This document shows positions 35,095 through 44,045 of a stretch of DNA of 64,000 nucleotides, piece after piece. The stretch is taken from assembly GCA_037481715.1 (NCBI GenBank), contig JBBFLD010000001.1, positions 62,001-126,000 on the forward strand. The letters run 5' to 3'. The DNA is from Rosettibacter sp037481715 (GTDB lineage Bacteria; Bacteroidota; Ignavibacteria; Ignavibacteriales; Melioribacteraceae). The notes beneath the pieces are model-generated. The model worked only from the letters and a program-made list of their open reading frames with translations. It did no database searches and was not told the DNA's origin. Each line of letters starts with the position of its first letter. Within the stretch, counting starts at the first letter, position 1. A program made the position numbers and the translations under genes.

Positions 35095-35671
35095 AACATT
35101 TATAGCTTTAGAACTGCCAGAATTAGAACTAAAAAAAATTATTGATATAAAAAACAATTACATAAACGATTATGATAACATTAAATGGGAACCAATTAAT
35201 AAACTACATCTTACATTAAAATTTCTGGGCGATACAGATGAAAACATAATTCCTGCTATAAATTCTGAGTTAGAAAACATCTTAAAAAACTATGAAGTTT
35301 TTGAATTAACATTCGATAAATTTGGTCTTTTTATTAAAGATAAAAAGCCCAGAATTTTATGGATAGGATTAAAAGAAAATTCTAAGCTTAACTGTTTAGC
35401 TCAAGAAATTGATAATGTGATTTCAAAATTTGGCTTTGAAAAAGAAAAAAGAAAATTTACACCTCACATAACTTTGTTGAGAATTAAAGATAAAGATGAA
35501 AAATTTTATAAAGATTTTTATAAATTAACTCAAGTTGAAATACCAGAAATAAATTTTTATGCTGATAAAATTACATTGTTCAAAAGCACATTACTTAAAA
35601 CTGGTTCTGTTTATGAACCCATTAAAAATTTTTATATAAAAAATATTGGAGGAGAAAATGTCACTCGATAA
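35087..35671 (+). CDS. thpR: RNA 2',3'-cyclic phosphodiesterase
   Basis: 194 residues of the 2H phosphoesterase superfamily. The two catalytic HxTx motifs are visible: HLTLKFLGD near residue 38 and HITLLRI near 125. It hydrolyses 2',3'-cyclic ends on RNA (LigT/ThpR family). The ATG at 35087 overlaps the cinA stop codon; an upstream TTG at 35072 is in frame but less likely. Its 3' end overlaps the recA start by 14 bp, and the recA ribosome binding site lies inside this gene. Confidence 0.9.
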   Translation: MIRTFIALELPELELKKIIDIKNNYINDYDNIKWEPINKLHLTLKFLGDTDENIIPAINSELENILKNYEVFELTFDKFGLFIKDKKPRILWIGLKENSKLNCLAQEIDNVISKFGFEKEKRKFTPHITLLRIKDKDEKFYKDFYKLTQVEIPEINFYADKITLFKSTLLKTGSVYEPIKNFYIKNIGGENVTR

Positions 35672-36710
35672 AGATGCAAGAATGAAAATATTAGAAGACA
35701 CTATTGCAAACATTGAAAAGACTTACGGCAAAGGAACCATTATGAAATTGGGGGACGGTGTAATTAACAAAGTGGAAGCAATTTCAACAGGTTCATTATC
35801 ACTTGATTATGCACTTGGAATCGGAGGCGTTCCCCGAGGAAGAATTATCGAAATTTTTGGTCCGGAGTCTTCTGGCAAAACTACACTTTGCTTGCACATA
35901 ATTGCAGAAGCTCAAAAAAAGGGCGGGCTGGCCGCATTTATTGATGCAGAACATGCGCTGGATTTAAATTATGCAAAACGTCTTGGTGTTGATACTGCAA
36001 ATCTTTTGCTCTCACAACCTGACTTTGGTGAACAAGCTCTTGAAATTGTTGATACTTTAATCAGAAGCAATGCTCTTGATGTAATTGTTATCGATTCTGT
36101 TGCTGCTCTGGTTCCACGCACTGAAATTGAAGGCGATATGGGCGACCCTCAAATGGCAGTTCAAGCAAGATTAATGTCTCAAGCATTAAGAAAAATTACA
36201 GGAGCTATAAGCAAATCTAAAACTTGCGTTATTTTTACAAATCAACTAAGAAGCAAAATTGGTGTTATGTTTGGAAATCCAGAAACAACTACAGGTGGAA
36301 ATGCTCTTAAATTTTATGCTTCTGTAAGACTTGATATAAGAAGAGTAAATGCAATTAAAGATGGAAATAATGTAATAGGTAACAGAACAAAAGTCAAAAT
36401 CGTTAAAAGTAAAGTAGCTCCTCCATTCAAAGAGGTTGAATTTGATATTTTATATAATGAAGGTATCAGTAAAGCTGGTGATATTATTGATCTTGCAACA
36501 GAACATGGTATTTTGAAAAAGAGCGGTGCATGGTTTACTTATAAAGATGAAAGATATCAAGGCAGAGAACAATTGAAACAAAAAATGCTTGAAGACCCAA
36601 AACTTTTTGAATCACTCGAAAAAGAAGTCAGAGCAGCACTTGGAATGACAAACGGAGAACAACAAGAACAAGCAAATGAACAAGAAACTAAAAACAAAAA
36701 ATCTAAATGA
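35658..36710 (+). CDS. recA: Recombinase A
   Basis: 350 residues, standard length. The Walker A motif GPESSGKTT lies near residues 69-77; ALDVIVIDSVAALVPRTEIEG (Walker B and loop 1 region) and IFTNQLRSKIGVMFGNPETTTGGNALKF (loop 2) are intact. The C-terminal tail is rich in Q, E and K, as in other RecA proteins. It promotes strand exchange and SOS induction. The strong GGAGGAG ribosome binding site at 35648-35654 fixes the start at 35658. The stop codon overlaps the recX start (ATGA). Confidence 0.99.
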   Translation: MSLDKDARMKILEDTIANIEKTYGKGTIMKLGDGVINKVEAISTGSLSLDYALGIGGVPRGRIIEIFGPESSGKTTLCLHIIAEAQKKGGLAAFIDAEHALDLNYAKRLGVDTANLLLSQPDFGEQALEIVDTLIRSNALDVIVIDSVAALVPRTEIEGDMGDPQMAVQARLMSQALRKITGAISKSKTCVIFTNQLRSKIGVMFGNPETTTGGNALKFYASVRLDIRRVNAIKDGNNVIGNRTKVKIVKSKVAPPFKEVEFDILYNEGISKAGDIIDLATEHGILKKSGAWFTYKDERYQGREQLKQKMLEDPKLFESLEKEVRAALGMTNGEQQEQANEQETKNKKSK

Positions 36711-37327
36711 TAATTTTATCTCTAAGAAAAAAGGGAAATAATGTAATCATTAAATTCGATGATGGAAGCTCAATATTATTAGATTATAAAATTGTTACCG
36801 ATGCTGGTTTAAGAAAAAATGATATAGTTGATGACTCAAAGAAAAATGAATTACTTATTCTAAATGAAAAACTAAAAATTAAAGATGCAGCATTAAAATT
36901 ATTATCGCGCAGACTTCATTCTAAATATGAATTAATAAACAAACTGCTCAAAAAGAATTTTGATAAAAAATTGATTCATGAAGTTGTTGATGAGCTTATA
37001 TCAAAAAATTTTTTAAACGATTATGAATTTTGCAAAGCTTATTTCGAAGAGAGATTTTATAGAAAAAAAATAGGCATCAACAAAATAAAAGCTGAATTAT
37101 TAAAAAAAGGAATTGATAGAAAAATTATAGAAGATATAATTCTTTCAATTGATGATAATTCTTCAATTGATAATGCTTATGAACTTGCTAAAAAAAAGTT
37201 GAACTCTTATCAATTCAAAAAACTTGATAATCAGAAAATAAAACAGAAATTATTTTCATTTTTGTCTTCAAGAGGGTTTCAGTCAGATGTTATTTTCAAA
37301 GTAATAGATAAACTTAATATTCACTAA
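36707..37327 (+). CDS. recX: Regulatory protein RecX
   Basis: 206 residues, largely helical, with the repeated RecX three-helix units: ALKLLSRRLHSKYELINKLLKK near 62, LISKNFLNDYEFCKAYFEERF near 95 and IGINKIKAELLKKGIDRKIIEDII near 120. The N-terminal 50 residues are beta-rich, as in some Bacteroidota RecX proteins. It modulates RecA filaments. The start overlaps the recA stop by 4 bp, so the two are translationally coupled. Confidence 0.9.
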   Translation: MIILSLRKKGNNVIIKFDDGSSILLDYKIVTDAGLRKNDIVDDSKKNELLILNEKLKIKDAALKLLSRRLHSKYELINKLLKKNFDKKLIHEVVDELISKNFLNDYEFCKAYFEERFYRKKIGINKIKAELLKKGIDRKIIEDIILSIDDNSSIDNAYELAKKKLNSYQFKKLDNQKIKQKLFSFLSSRGFQSDVIFKVIDKLNIH

Positions 37328-37344
37328 AGTGAATTGAATTAAAT

Positions 37345-37375
37345 TTTGCAGATAATATCATTATTAGTATTTTTG
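37345..37375 (+). promoter_or_regulatory. Candidate promoter of guaB (Bacteroidota type)
   Basis: TTTG (37345-37348), 19 bp, then TATTTTTG (37368-37375) fits the TTTG-N19-TAnnTTTG pattern. It lies just after recX and about 185 bp before the guaB start, so the terminator-like hairpin at 37496-37521 falls inside the transcript leader. Confidence 0.4.
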
Positions 37376-37437
37376 CATCTAAATTTTTATAGCAAATTCA
37401 ATCTCCTAATTATTAATCACTATTCTTAAGGAAATAA

Positions 37438-37491
37438 GTGAAAACTCAAAAGTGGTGTAATAAAAATTTTTATCTAATTTTTCATTACTAA
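37438..37491 (+). CDS. Possible leader peptide before guaB
   Basis: A 17-codon frame starting with GTG at 37438 (MKTQKWCNKNFYLIFHY), with AAGGA at 37428-37432 spaced five bases from it. The stop codon is five bases before the left arm of the terminator-like hairpin. Such placement is typical of attenuator leader peptides. There is no run of a single regulatory codon, so this may be coincidence. Confidence 0.2.
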   Translation: MKTQKWCNKNFYLIFHY

Positions 37492-37495
37492 AATG

Positions 37496-37521
37496 AAAGG
37501 CCACTTTGTGTGGTCTTTTTT
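37496..37521 (+). terminator. Intrinsic terminator-like hairpin in the guaB leader
   Basis: AAAGGCCAC (37496-37504) pairs with GTGGTCTTT (37510-37518) around TTTGT, followed by a run of T to 37521. It lies 39 bp before the guaB start. AAAGTGG at 37449-37455 is complementary to CCACTTT (37501-37507) and could form a competing antiterminator. If transcription of guaB starts upstream, this is an attenuator; if not, it simply ends recX transcription. Confidence 0.6.
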
Positions 37522-37560
37522 GTTAATAATATTAAAGTGAAATCAATTTGGGAGGAAGAA

Positions 37561-39039
37561 ATGAAAAATTCCAAAATAGAATTTGAAGGTTTGACATTTG
37601 ATGACATATTATTGATACCAGCACGTTCATCTGTTTTACCAAGAGAAACTGATATTACATCGTATCTTACACGAGAAATCAAATTAAATATTCCATTCAT
37701 TTCAGCAGCAATGGATACAGTTACAGAATCGCAAATGGCAATAGCAATGGCAGCTCAAGGTGGAATTGGAATTATTCATAAAAATATGACAATTGAACGA
37801 CAAGCTGATGAAGTGGATAAAGTTAAAAGGTCAGAAAGTGGAATGATTGTTAATCCAATTACTTTGACTCCTGATAGAAAAATTTTTGAAGCCGAAGAAA
37901 TAATGGCTAAATATCATATTTCAGGTATCCCTATTGTTGATAAAGAAGGCAGATTAATTGGAATATTAACTAACAGAGATTTGCGATTTGAGCATAATCG
38001 AAATCTAACTGTCGATCAATTAATGACAAAAGAAAATTTAATTACAGCTCCAGTGGGCACAACACTTGAAGAAGCAGAAAAAATATTACACAAAAATCGT
38101 ATTGAAAAATTGCCTGTAGTAGACAAAAAAGGTTACTTAAAAGGTTTGATAACTTATAAAGACATCATGAAAAAGAAGAAATTCCCAAACGCATGTAAAG
38201 ATGAACTCGGAAGATTAAGAGTAGGTGCAGCTGTTGGAATTGCAAAAGATACAATTGAGAGAGTGGAAGCCTTAGTTAGTGCTAATGTTGATGTAATTGT
38301 TGTTGATACTGCTCATGGCCATTCTGAAGGTGTGATTAAAATGGTAAAACAAATAAGAAAGAAGTTCAAAAATTTACAATTGATTGCAGGTAATATAGTA
38401 ACTAAAGAAGCCGCATTAGAATTAGCAGCTTGTGGGGTTGATGCTGTTAAAGTTGGAATTGGTCCAGCTTCAATTTGTACTACACGTGTAATTGCTGGAG
38501 TTGGTGTTCCGCAAATTAGTTCTATATTGGCTGTTGCAAATGCATTGAAAGGAAAAAATATTCCAATAATTGCTGATGGTGGAATTAAACAAACAGGTGA
38601 TGTTGCTAAAGCAATTGCAGCTGGTGCTGATACTGTTATGATGGGTGCTATGTTCGCTGGTTGTGATGAAGCTCCCGGTGAAAAGGTATTATTCGAAGGA
38701 AGAAGTTTTAAAGTGTATCGTGGAATGGGTTCATTGGGCGCAATGAAACAAGGCAGCAGCGATAGATATTTTCAAGATGTTGAAGAAGATATTAAAAAAT
38801 TAGTTCCAGAAGGAATTGAAGGTAGAGTGCCTTACAAAGGTGCTCTTGCAGATACAATTTACCAATTTGTCGGTGGTTTAAGAGCTGCAATGGGGTATTG
38901 TGGTGTAAGAACAATTAAGGAACTGAAAACAAAAGCAAAATTTGTAAAAATATCACTTGCTGGATTACGCGAAAGTCATCCGCATGATGTTATTATTACT
39001 GAAGAAGCTCCAAATTATCAAACAATAACCAAGATATAA
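37561..39039 (+). CDS. guaB: Inosine-5'-monophosphate dehydrogenase
   Basis: 492 residues; converts IMP to XMP with NAD, the first committed step of guanine nucleotide synthesis. The N-terminal TIM-barrel part (GLTFDDILLIPARSSVLP) is interrupted by two CBS domains (about 95-215). The catalytic loop contains Cys306 in GPASICTTR; most homologues read GPGSICTTR, so the alanine is a mild oddity. The flap and active-site segments YRGMGSLGAM and EGRVPYKG are present. A strong GGGAGGAAG ribosome binding site fixes the start at 37561. Expression may be controlled by the leader hairpin upstream. Confidence 0.98.
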   Translation: MKNSKIEFEGLTFDDILLIPARSSVLPRETDITSYLTREIKLNIPFISAAMDTVTESQMAIAMAAQGGIGIIHKNMTIERQADEVDKVKRSESGMIVNPITLTPDRKIFEAEEIMAKYHISGIPIVDKEGRLIGILTNRDLRFEHNRNLTVDQLMTKENLITAPVGTTLEEAEKILHKNRIEKLPVVDKKGYLKGLITYKDIMKKKKFPNACKDELGRLRVGAAVGIAKDTIERVEALVSANVDVIVVDTAHGHSEGVIKMVKQIRKKFKNLQLIAGNIVTKEAALELAACGVDAVKVGIGPASICTTRVIAGVGVPQISSILAVANALKGKNIPIIADGGIKQTGDVAKAIAAGADTVMMGAMFAGCDEAPGEKVLFEGRSFKVYRGMGSLGAMKQGSSDRYFQDVEEDIKKLVPEGIEGRVPYKGALADTIYQFVGGLRAAMGYCGVRTIKELKTKAKFVKISLAGLRESHPHDVIITEEAPNYQTITKI

Positions 39040-39072
39040 AAATTTAATTTCTCTTTTACTGAAGGTTTTAAC

Positions 39073-40365
39073 ATGTACAAAGCTCTTGTTCTTGCTTATT
39101 ATTATCCCCCTATGGGTTTAAGCGGGGTTCAGAGAATTTTGAAATTTACTAAATACATGCCTAAATTTAACTGGCAACCAGTTGTTATAACAACTGGTAA
39201 TGTTGCTTATTACGCTCACGACTTTAGTTTATTAAAAGAAGCTGAAGATGCAGGCATTCAAATAATAAGAACAGAAGCTTTTGATATTAATTCAATTATT
39301 GGGAAAAAAGTTCAAACAGTTAATATCCCTAAAGAATTTTTAAGAAAAACTTTTTCTAATCTTTCAAAAGTTTTTTTCATTCCTGATAACAAAAAATCCT
39401 GGGCTAAAAAAGCATATTTAACTGCAAGAGAATTATTACAAAAAGAAAAATTTGATGTATTATTTGTAACCATTCCGCCTTATTCAAGTTTTGTTTATGC
39501 TGCAGAATTGAAAAAAGAATTCCATATACCATTAATTGTTGATTATAGAGATTTATGGTTTGAAAATCATTTTGCATTTTATCCTACACCTTATCACAAA
39601 AGTAAGAATAAAAAATTAGAATATAATTCTCTTAAAGCTGCTGATAAAATTATTGTTATCAACAGAAGAATCAAAGAAAAATTATTAACTAATTATCCAT
39701 TTCTATCATTTGATGAAATTATAATTATTCCTCATGGATTTGACCCCGAAGATTTTGATGTAAATGTTGATGAAAAACTTAAGTCAACAAGTAAATTAAG
39801 ATTTACTTATTCTGGTGTATTCTATGAAAATATTACACCAGAATTTTTTCTAAAAGCTTTTAAAAAACTTTCTGTAGAAAGACCAGATTTAGCTGCTAAT
39901 ATCGAATTAGAATTTATTGGTTTATTCAGAGATGAATACAAAAAATTAATTAATGAACTTAACTTAAATGAATTTGTTAAAATTCATGGTTATATTGAAC
40001 ATAAAGAAGCTGTAAAAAAATTATTAGCTTCGAATATATTATGGATGATGATTGGCAACAATCTTCGAAATGCAGATACAGTTTCAACAAGCAAATTATT
40101 TGAATATTTTGGTTCAAGAAAACCAATTCTTGGCTGTGTTCCTGATGGTGCAGCAAAATCAGCATTAATTGAATATGGAGCTTCATTCATTACATCACCA
40201 GATAATATCGATGAAATAAAAAATAAAATTATTGAAATACATTCTCTCTTCATTAATAATAATCTACCAAAACCAAATGAAGAATTTATTCAAAAACACG
40301 ATAGACTTTTTCTAACAGAACAACTTGTTACTCAATTTCAATTTAGCATTAAGGATTTATTATGA
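39073..40365 (+). CDS. Glycosyltransferase (GT4-like)
   Basis: 430 residues with the two-domain GT-B arrangement. The N-terminal domain has YYYPPMGLSGVQRILKFTKYMPKFNWQPVVIT, as in GT4 family N-terminal domains. The C-terminal domain has LRFTYSGVFYENITPEFFLKAFKKL and KIHGYIEHKEAVKKLLASN. The SKLFEYFGSRKPILG stretch near 345 is the usual nucleotide-sugar-binding helix and loop. No signal peptide is present, so it acts at the cytoplasmic membrane face. Acceptor and sugar are unknown. It overlaps the purD start by 4 bp but has no evident functional link to it. Confidence 0.82.
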   Translation: MYKALVLAYYYPPMGLSGVQRILKFTKYMPKFNWQPVVITTGNVAYYAHDFSLLKEAEDAGIQIIRTEAFDINSIIGKKVQTVNIPKEFLRKTFSNLSKVFFIPDNKKSWAKKAYLTARELLQKEKFDVLFVTIPPYSSFVYAAELKKEFHIPLIVDYRDLWFENHFAFYPTPYHKSKNKKLEYNSLKAADKIIVINRRIKEKLLTNYPFLSFDEIIIIPHGFDPEDFDVNVDEKLKSTSKLRFTYSGVFYENITPEFFLKAFKKLSVERPDLAANIELEFIGLFRDEYKKLINELNLNEFVKIHGYIEHKEAVKKLLASNILWMMIGNNLRNADTVSTSKLFEYFGSRKPILGCVPDGAAKSALIEYGASFITSPDNIDEIKNKIIEIHSLFINNNLPKPNEEFIQKHDRLFLTEQLVTQFQFSIKDLL

Positions 40366-41642
40366 AAGTAGCATTAATTGGCTCAGGCGGAAGAGAACAT
40401 GCATTAGCATGGAAAATCTCTCAAAGCAAAAATTTGGAAAAATTATTTATTATTCCTGGAAATCCCGGAACAAAGTTGCTTGGAGAAAATATTCCGATTA
40501 GTGTTGATAACATTAATGACATTGTAAATTTTTGTTCTGATAATAAAATTGATCTTGTTGTAGTTGGACCTGAAAAACCTCTGGCAGATGGCATTACAGA
40601 CCTTTTACTTCAAAAGGGAATAAAAGTATTTGGACCCACAAAAAATGCAGCAAGAATTGAAGGTGAAAAATCTTTTGCAAAAAATTTAATGAAACAATTT
40701 GGAATTCCAACTGCAGACTATCAAATTTTTACTAAAGAAGAAAGAAATCATGCTTTAGAATATCTCAAAAAAATTAAATATCCTGTTGTTATAAAAGCCG
40801 ATGGATTAGCCGCTGGCAAAGGTGTTGTTATTTGTGAAAATTATAATGATGCTGAGAAATCAATTAATGATTGTTTTGTTAATTCTACTTTCGGTGAAGC
40901 TGGTTACAAAGTAGTCATTGAAGAATTTATGACTGGTCAGGAAGCATCTGTTTTTGCAATTACTGATGGTGATGATTTTATTCTTTTACCAGCTGCTCAG
41001 GACCATAAAAGAATTGGAGAAGGGGATACAGGAAAAAATACAGGTGGTATGGGTTCTTACGCTCCAACTCCGTTTGTAAATGATAAAATGATGGAAATTA
41101 TTTCAGAGTCAATTGTGAAACCAACGATTAGCGCACTGAAAGAAACAGGAAATAAATATGTTGGATGCCTTTATTGCGGTTTAATGCTAACAAACGAAGG
41201 TCCAAAAGTAGTTGAATTCAATTGCAGATTTGGAGACCCTGAAACACAATCCGTCCTGCCACTTTTAGATGGTGATTTTCTTGAATTACTCTATTCTGCT
41301 TCTTCGGGAGCAATCAATAAAAATTCAATTCATTATAATGGTGGTTCATCTGTTTGTGTTGTTGCAGCATCAAAAGGTTATCCCGATAAATATGAAAAAG
41401 GAAAAGAAATTACAGGTCTCGATAGCATCAAAGGTGAAGATATTATTATCTTTCATGCAGGAACCATTGAAAAAGAAGGAAGAGTTTTTACAAATGGCGG
41501 ACGAGTTTTAAATATTACATCTTTCATAAAAGAAAATAATTTATTACTCGCAAAGAAAAGAAGTTACGATGCTCTTTCAAGAATATACTTCGATGGTATT
41601 TACTATCGTAGAGATATTGCTGATAAAGCTATAAATAAATAA
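40362..41642 (+). CDS. purD: Phosphoribosylamine--glycine ligase
   Basis: 426 residues; GAR synthetase of de novo purine synthesis, an ATP-grasp enzyme. Features are MKVALIGSGGREHALAWKI at the N-terminus, VVVGPEKPLADGI near 67, the ATP-grasp segment VIKADGLAAGKGVVIC near 142, DHKRIGEGDTGKNTGGMGSYAP near 212, and VVEFNCRFGDPETQ near 285. The ATG overlaps the upstream glycosyltransferase stop (ATGA). The gene ends immediately next to the convergent HIT gene, with no intergenic space. Confidence 0.97.
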   Translation: MKVALIGSGGREHALAWKISQSKNLEKLFIIPGNPGTKLLGENIPISVDNINDIVNFCSDNKIDLVVVGPEKPLADGITDLLLQKGIKVFGPTKNAARIEGEKSFAKNLMKQFGIPTADYQIFTKEERNHALEYLKKIKYPVVIKADGLAAGKGVVICENYNDAEKSINDCFVNSTFGEAGYKVVIEEFMTGQEASVFAITDGDDFILLPAAQDHKRIGEGDTGKNTGGMGSYAPTPFVNDKMMEIISESIVKPTISALKETGNKYVGCLYCGLMLTNEGPKVVEFNCRFGDPETQSVLPLLDGDFLELLYSASSGAINKNSIHYNGGSSVCVVAASKGYPDKYEKGKEITGLDSIKGEDIIIFHAGTIEKEGRVFTNGGRVLNITSFIKENNLLLAKKRSYDALSRIYFDGIYYRRDIADKAINK

Positions 41643-41993
41643 TCAGCCTGGAGGCCAGTTCATCTTTCTTCCACCAAGCAAATGCAGATGTAAATGATAA
41701 ACCTCCTGACCAGCATCAGGCCCACAATTTATGACAATTCTATAACCCGACTCGCTTATGCCTAAATCCTTTGCAATTTTATTTGCTGCATCAAATAACT
41801 CGCCTAAAAGCGGAGCATGAGTTTTGGAATCAATATCTTTTGTTGTTGCAATATCTGTAATCTTTGGAATAATTAAAATGTGAACAGGTGCCTGAGGCTT
41901 GATATCTTTGAATGCCAGAACATTATCACTTTCATAAACAATATCTGCGGGAATTTCCTTTCGAATTATTTTTGCAAAAATAGTTTCTCCCAT
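41643..41993 (-). CDS. HIT family hydrolase (HinT-like)
   Basis: 116 residues of the histidine-triad family, with FAKIIRKEIPADIVYE at the start and the catalytic HLHLHLLGG near residue 100, ending MNWPPG. HinT proteins hydrolyse adenosine phosphoramidates. It is the last gene of a tight minus-strand array, 4 bp after the response regulator, and meets purD tail to tail without spacing. Confidence 0.93.
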   Translation of the reverse strand: MGETIFAKIIRKEIPADIVYESDNVLAFKDIKPQAPVHILIIPKITDIATTKDIDSKTHAPLLGELFDAANKIAKDLGISESGYRIVINCGPDAGQEVYHLHLHLLGGRKMNWPPG

Positions 41994-41997
41994 AATT

Positions 41998-43350
41998 TCA
42001 CCTCTTTTCTATTCCATATTTTTTTATTTTGTTATAAAGATGACTTCTTTGAATTCCAAGGATATCTGCTGTTTTACTAATGTTCCATCCATTAGCTTCA
42101 AGTTGTTTTAGAATGAATGCTCTTTCAGCTTTCTCTTTAAATTCTTGAAATGTATTTGATGTGCTTAATATCTCATCAATTTTTGAAACAGACATCGATA
42201 TATATTGACTAACTATTTTTTCTGTAATGGTTGTTGCAGATTCCATTATAACAACTCGTTCTATAAAATTTCTAAGTTCTCTTACATTTCCTTTCCATGG
42301 TAAATCTTTCAATAAATTAATTGCCTCATCTGTCCATTCTTTTTGTGGAAATTTATTTTTTTCACAAATAATTCTTGAAAAATGTTCAACCAATAATGGA
42401 ATATCTTCTTTTCTTTCTCTTAAAGGTGGAATATGAATTGGAATAACATTTAATCTGTGATATAAATCTTCTCTGAAATTTCCTTTTTCAATTTCTTGCT
42501 GCAAATCTTTATTTGTAGCAGAAATTATTCTAACATCAACATCGATTTTTGATGTGCCTCCAACTCTTTCGATTTTTCCTTCTTCAATTGCACGAAGAAC
42601 TTTTGCTTGAGCCTGCAGGCTCATATCACCAATTTCATCAAGAAAAAGATTGCTGCCATCAGCCAATTCAAATTTGCCTATTCTTTGTTTAATGGCTCCA
42701 GTAAATGAACCTTTTTCATGACCAAATAATTCTGATTCAATCAATTCTTGTGGAATAGCAGCACAGTTTACTTCAATTAATTCTTTGTGAGAACGATTGC
42801 TTTGTCGATGAATTTCCTGTGCAACAAGTTCTTTACCTGTTCCATTTTCACCGGTAATTAAAATACGTGCATCAGTTTTTGCAACTTTTGAAATTGTCTC
42901 AAGAACTTTTTGAATAGCAGGACTTTTGCCAATTATTTTTTCTTCTATATCAACAACTTTACGAAGTTTTTTATTTTCTTTGATTAGATTTGATTGTTCT
43001 GCAGCATTGCGGACTGAAATAAGTAATTTATCTCTATCAATTGGTTTTTCTAAAAAATCGAAAGCTCCAAGTTTAGTAGCCATCACGGCATTTTGAACAT
43101 TTGCATGTGCAGAAATGATAATAACTTTTATATCAAAGTTTTTTTCTTTTATCCAGTTTAAAATTTCAAAGCCATTTTTATCAGGCATTTGAATATCAAG
43201 TAGCAAAACATCATAATTGCCGTATTCAATTTTTTGCATACCTTTTTCAGAATCAGTAGAATAATCTACTGAGTAATCTTCGTATTCAAGAATCATTTTA
43301 ATGCTTTCACAAATTTCTCTTTCGTCGTCAATAACTAAAATTGATTTCAT
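41998..43350 (-). CDS. Sigma-54-dependent response regulator, NtrC family
   Basis: 450 residues in three domains. The receiver (1-120) has Asp52 in LLLDIQMPDKNG as the phosphorylation site and Lys in FLEKPID. The AAA+ activator domain (about 140-375) has the Walker A motif GENGTGKE, GSFTGA (a variant of the sigma-54-contacting GAFTGA) and RLNVIPIHIPPLRER. The C-terminus carries a Fis-type helix-turn-helix (NGWNISKTADILGIQRSHLYNKIKKYGI). No sensor kinase gene is adjacent, so it is an orphan here. It starts one base into the preceding gene's stop. I found no clear sigma-54 promoter in the window. Confidence 0.95.
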   Translation of the reverse strand: MKSILVIDDEREICESIKMILEYEDYSVDYSTDSEKGMQKIEYGNYDVLLLDIQMPDKNGFEILNWIKEKNFDIKVIIISAHANVQNAVMATKLGAFDFLEKPIDRDKLLISVRNAAEQSNLIKENKKLRKVVDIEEKIIGKSPAIQKVLETISKVAKTDARILITGENGTGKELVAQEIHRQSNRSHKELIEVNCAAIPQELIESELFGHEKGSFTGAIKQRIGKFELADGSNLFLDEIGDMSLQAQAKVLRAIEEGKIERVGGTSKIDVDVRIISATNKDLQQEIEKGNFREDLYHRLNVIPIHIPPLRERKEDIPLLVEHFSRIICEKNKFPQKEWTDEAINLLKDLPWKGNVRELRNFIERVVIMESATTITEKIVSQYISMSVSKIDEILSTSNTFQEFKEKAERAFILKQLEANGWNISKTADILGIQRSHLYNKIKKYGIEKR

Positions 43351-44045
43351 TAAAATAACCTTAAGAATAATAATTGATAAACTTTTAATACTTCTGATGG
43401 AAGAATTTCTTTTTTGTTCTTCAAAGTTTTACCAAAAAGTCCACCAAGGTAATTTGTGAGAATATCCCTGTTATCATAACTTCCATCAATAAAAAGTTCT
43501 TGTTCAATAATTTCTACAAAAATACCGATAAATTTGGATAAATTAAAAATGCTGGAATTATAACCAAGAAATGCATTACCAAAGAAGTGAGAAAGTTTAT
43601 CTTTATCACCAAATTCATCATTATATGAATCAAAGAAAATTTTTTTGGGAAGGTTTTTCAGTTTTTTATTGAAAATAGTTAATGGGGATGAGGGAAGAGG
43701 GATAGTTAAAATAGAATTAAATAAAAATCTTATTCTAATTTTGTTATATGGCAAACAAGCGAAAGTTAAACACAAAAGTGCTTCGGATTCATCATTGTCG
43801 AAGAATTTTAATGCTTTAAGATAAATTGTATCAACTAAATTGATGTCATCAGTTTTTTGTTTTAGTTCTTGAAATTCTGAAGAAGCAATATAACTTGAAA
43901 TAAAAAAAATGCCTCCGTAAAAATTTTTTTCAAAATTTTTTTGTGGATATACAATTTCGAAAGATGAAATTGTAATGAAAAGTATAATGTAAAAGGAAGT
44001 ATTTCTCAAGTTTGCTGATATAAATACAATAAATTTATGGTTCAT
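43350..44045 (-). CDS. DUF2279/YfiM-like envelope protein, unknown function
   Basis: 231 residues with an N-terminal hydrophobic segment (about 17-33) that could be a signal peptide or anchor. A C-terminal part resembles the YfiM/DUF2279 pattern: KDKLSHFFGNAFLGY near 147, then an amphipathic segment with GIFVEIIEQELF and DNRDILTNYLGGLFG. In that family these are conserved H, E and D-N-x-G positions. The assignment is by pattern only. It overlaps the methyltransferase end by 11 bp and the response regulator start by one base, so it is translated as part of the array. Its function is unknown. Confidence 0.6.
   Translation of the reverse strand: MNHKFIVFISANLRNTSFYIILFITISSFEIVYPQKNFEKNFYGGIFFISSYIASSEFQELKQKTDDINLVDTIYLKALKFFDNDESEALLCLTFACLPYNKIRIRFLFNSILTIPLPSSPLTIFNKKLKNLPKKIFFDSYNDEFGDKDKLSHFFGNAFLGYNSSIFNLSKFIGIFVEIIEQELFIDGSYDNRDILTNYLGGLFGKTLKNKKEILPSEVLKVYQLLFLRLF

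Noticed and set aside
42795..42806. GAACGATTGCT, similar to the reverse of the LacI operator core
   Set aside because: It lies deep inside the response regulator coding sequence and matches only part of the palindrome.
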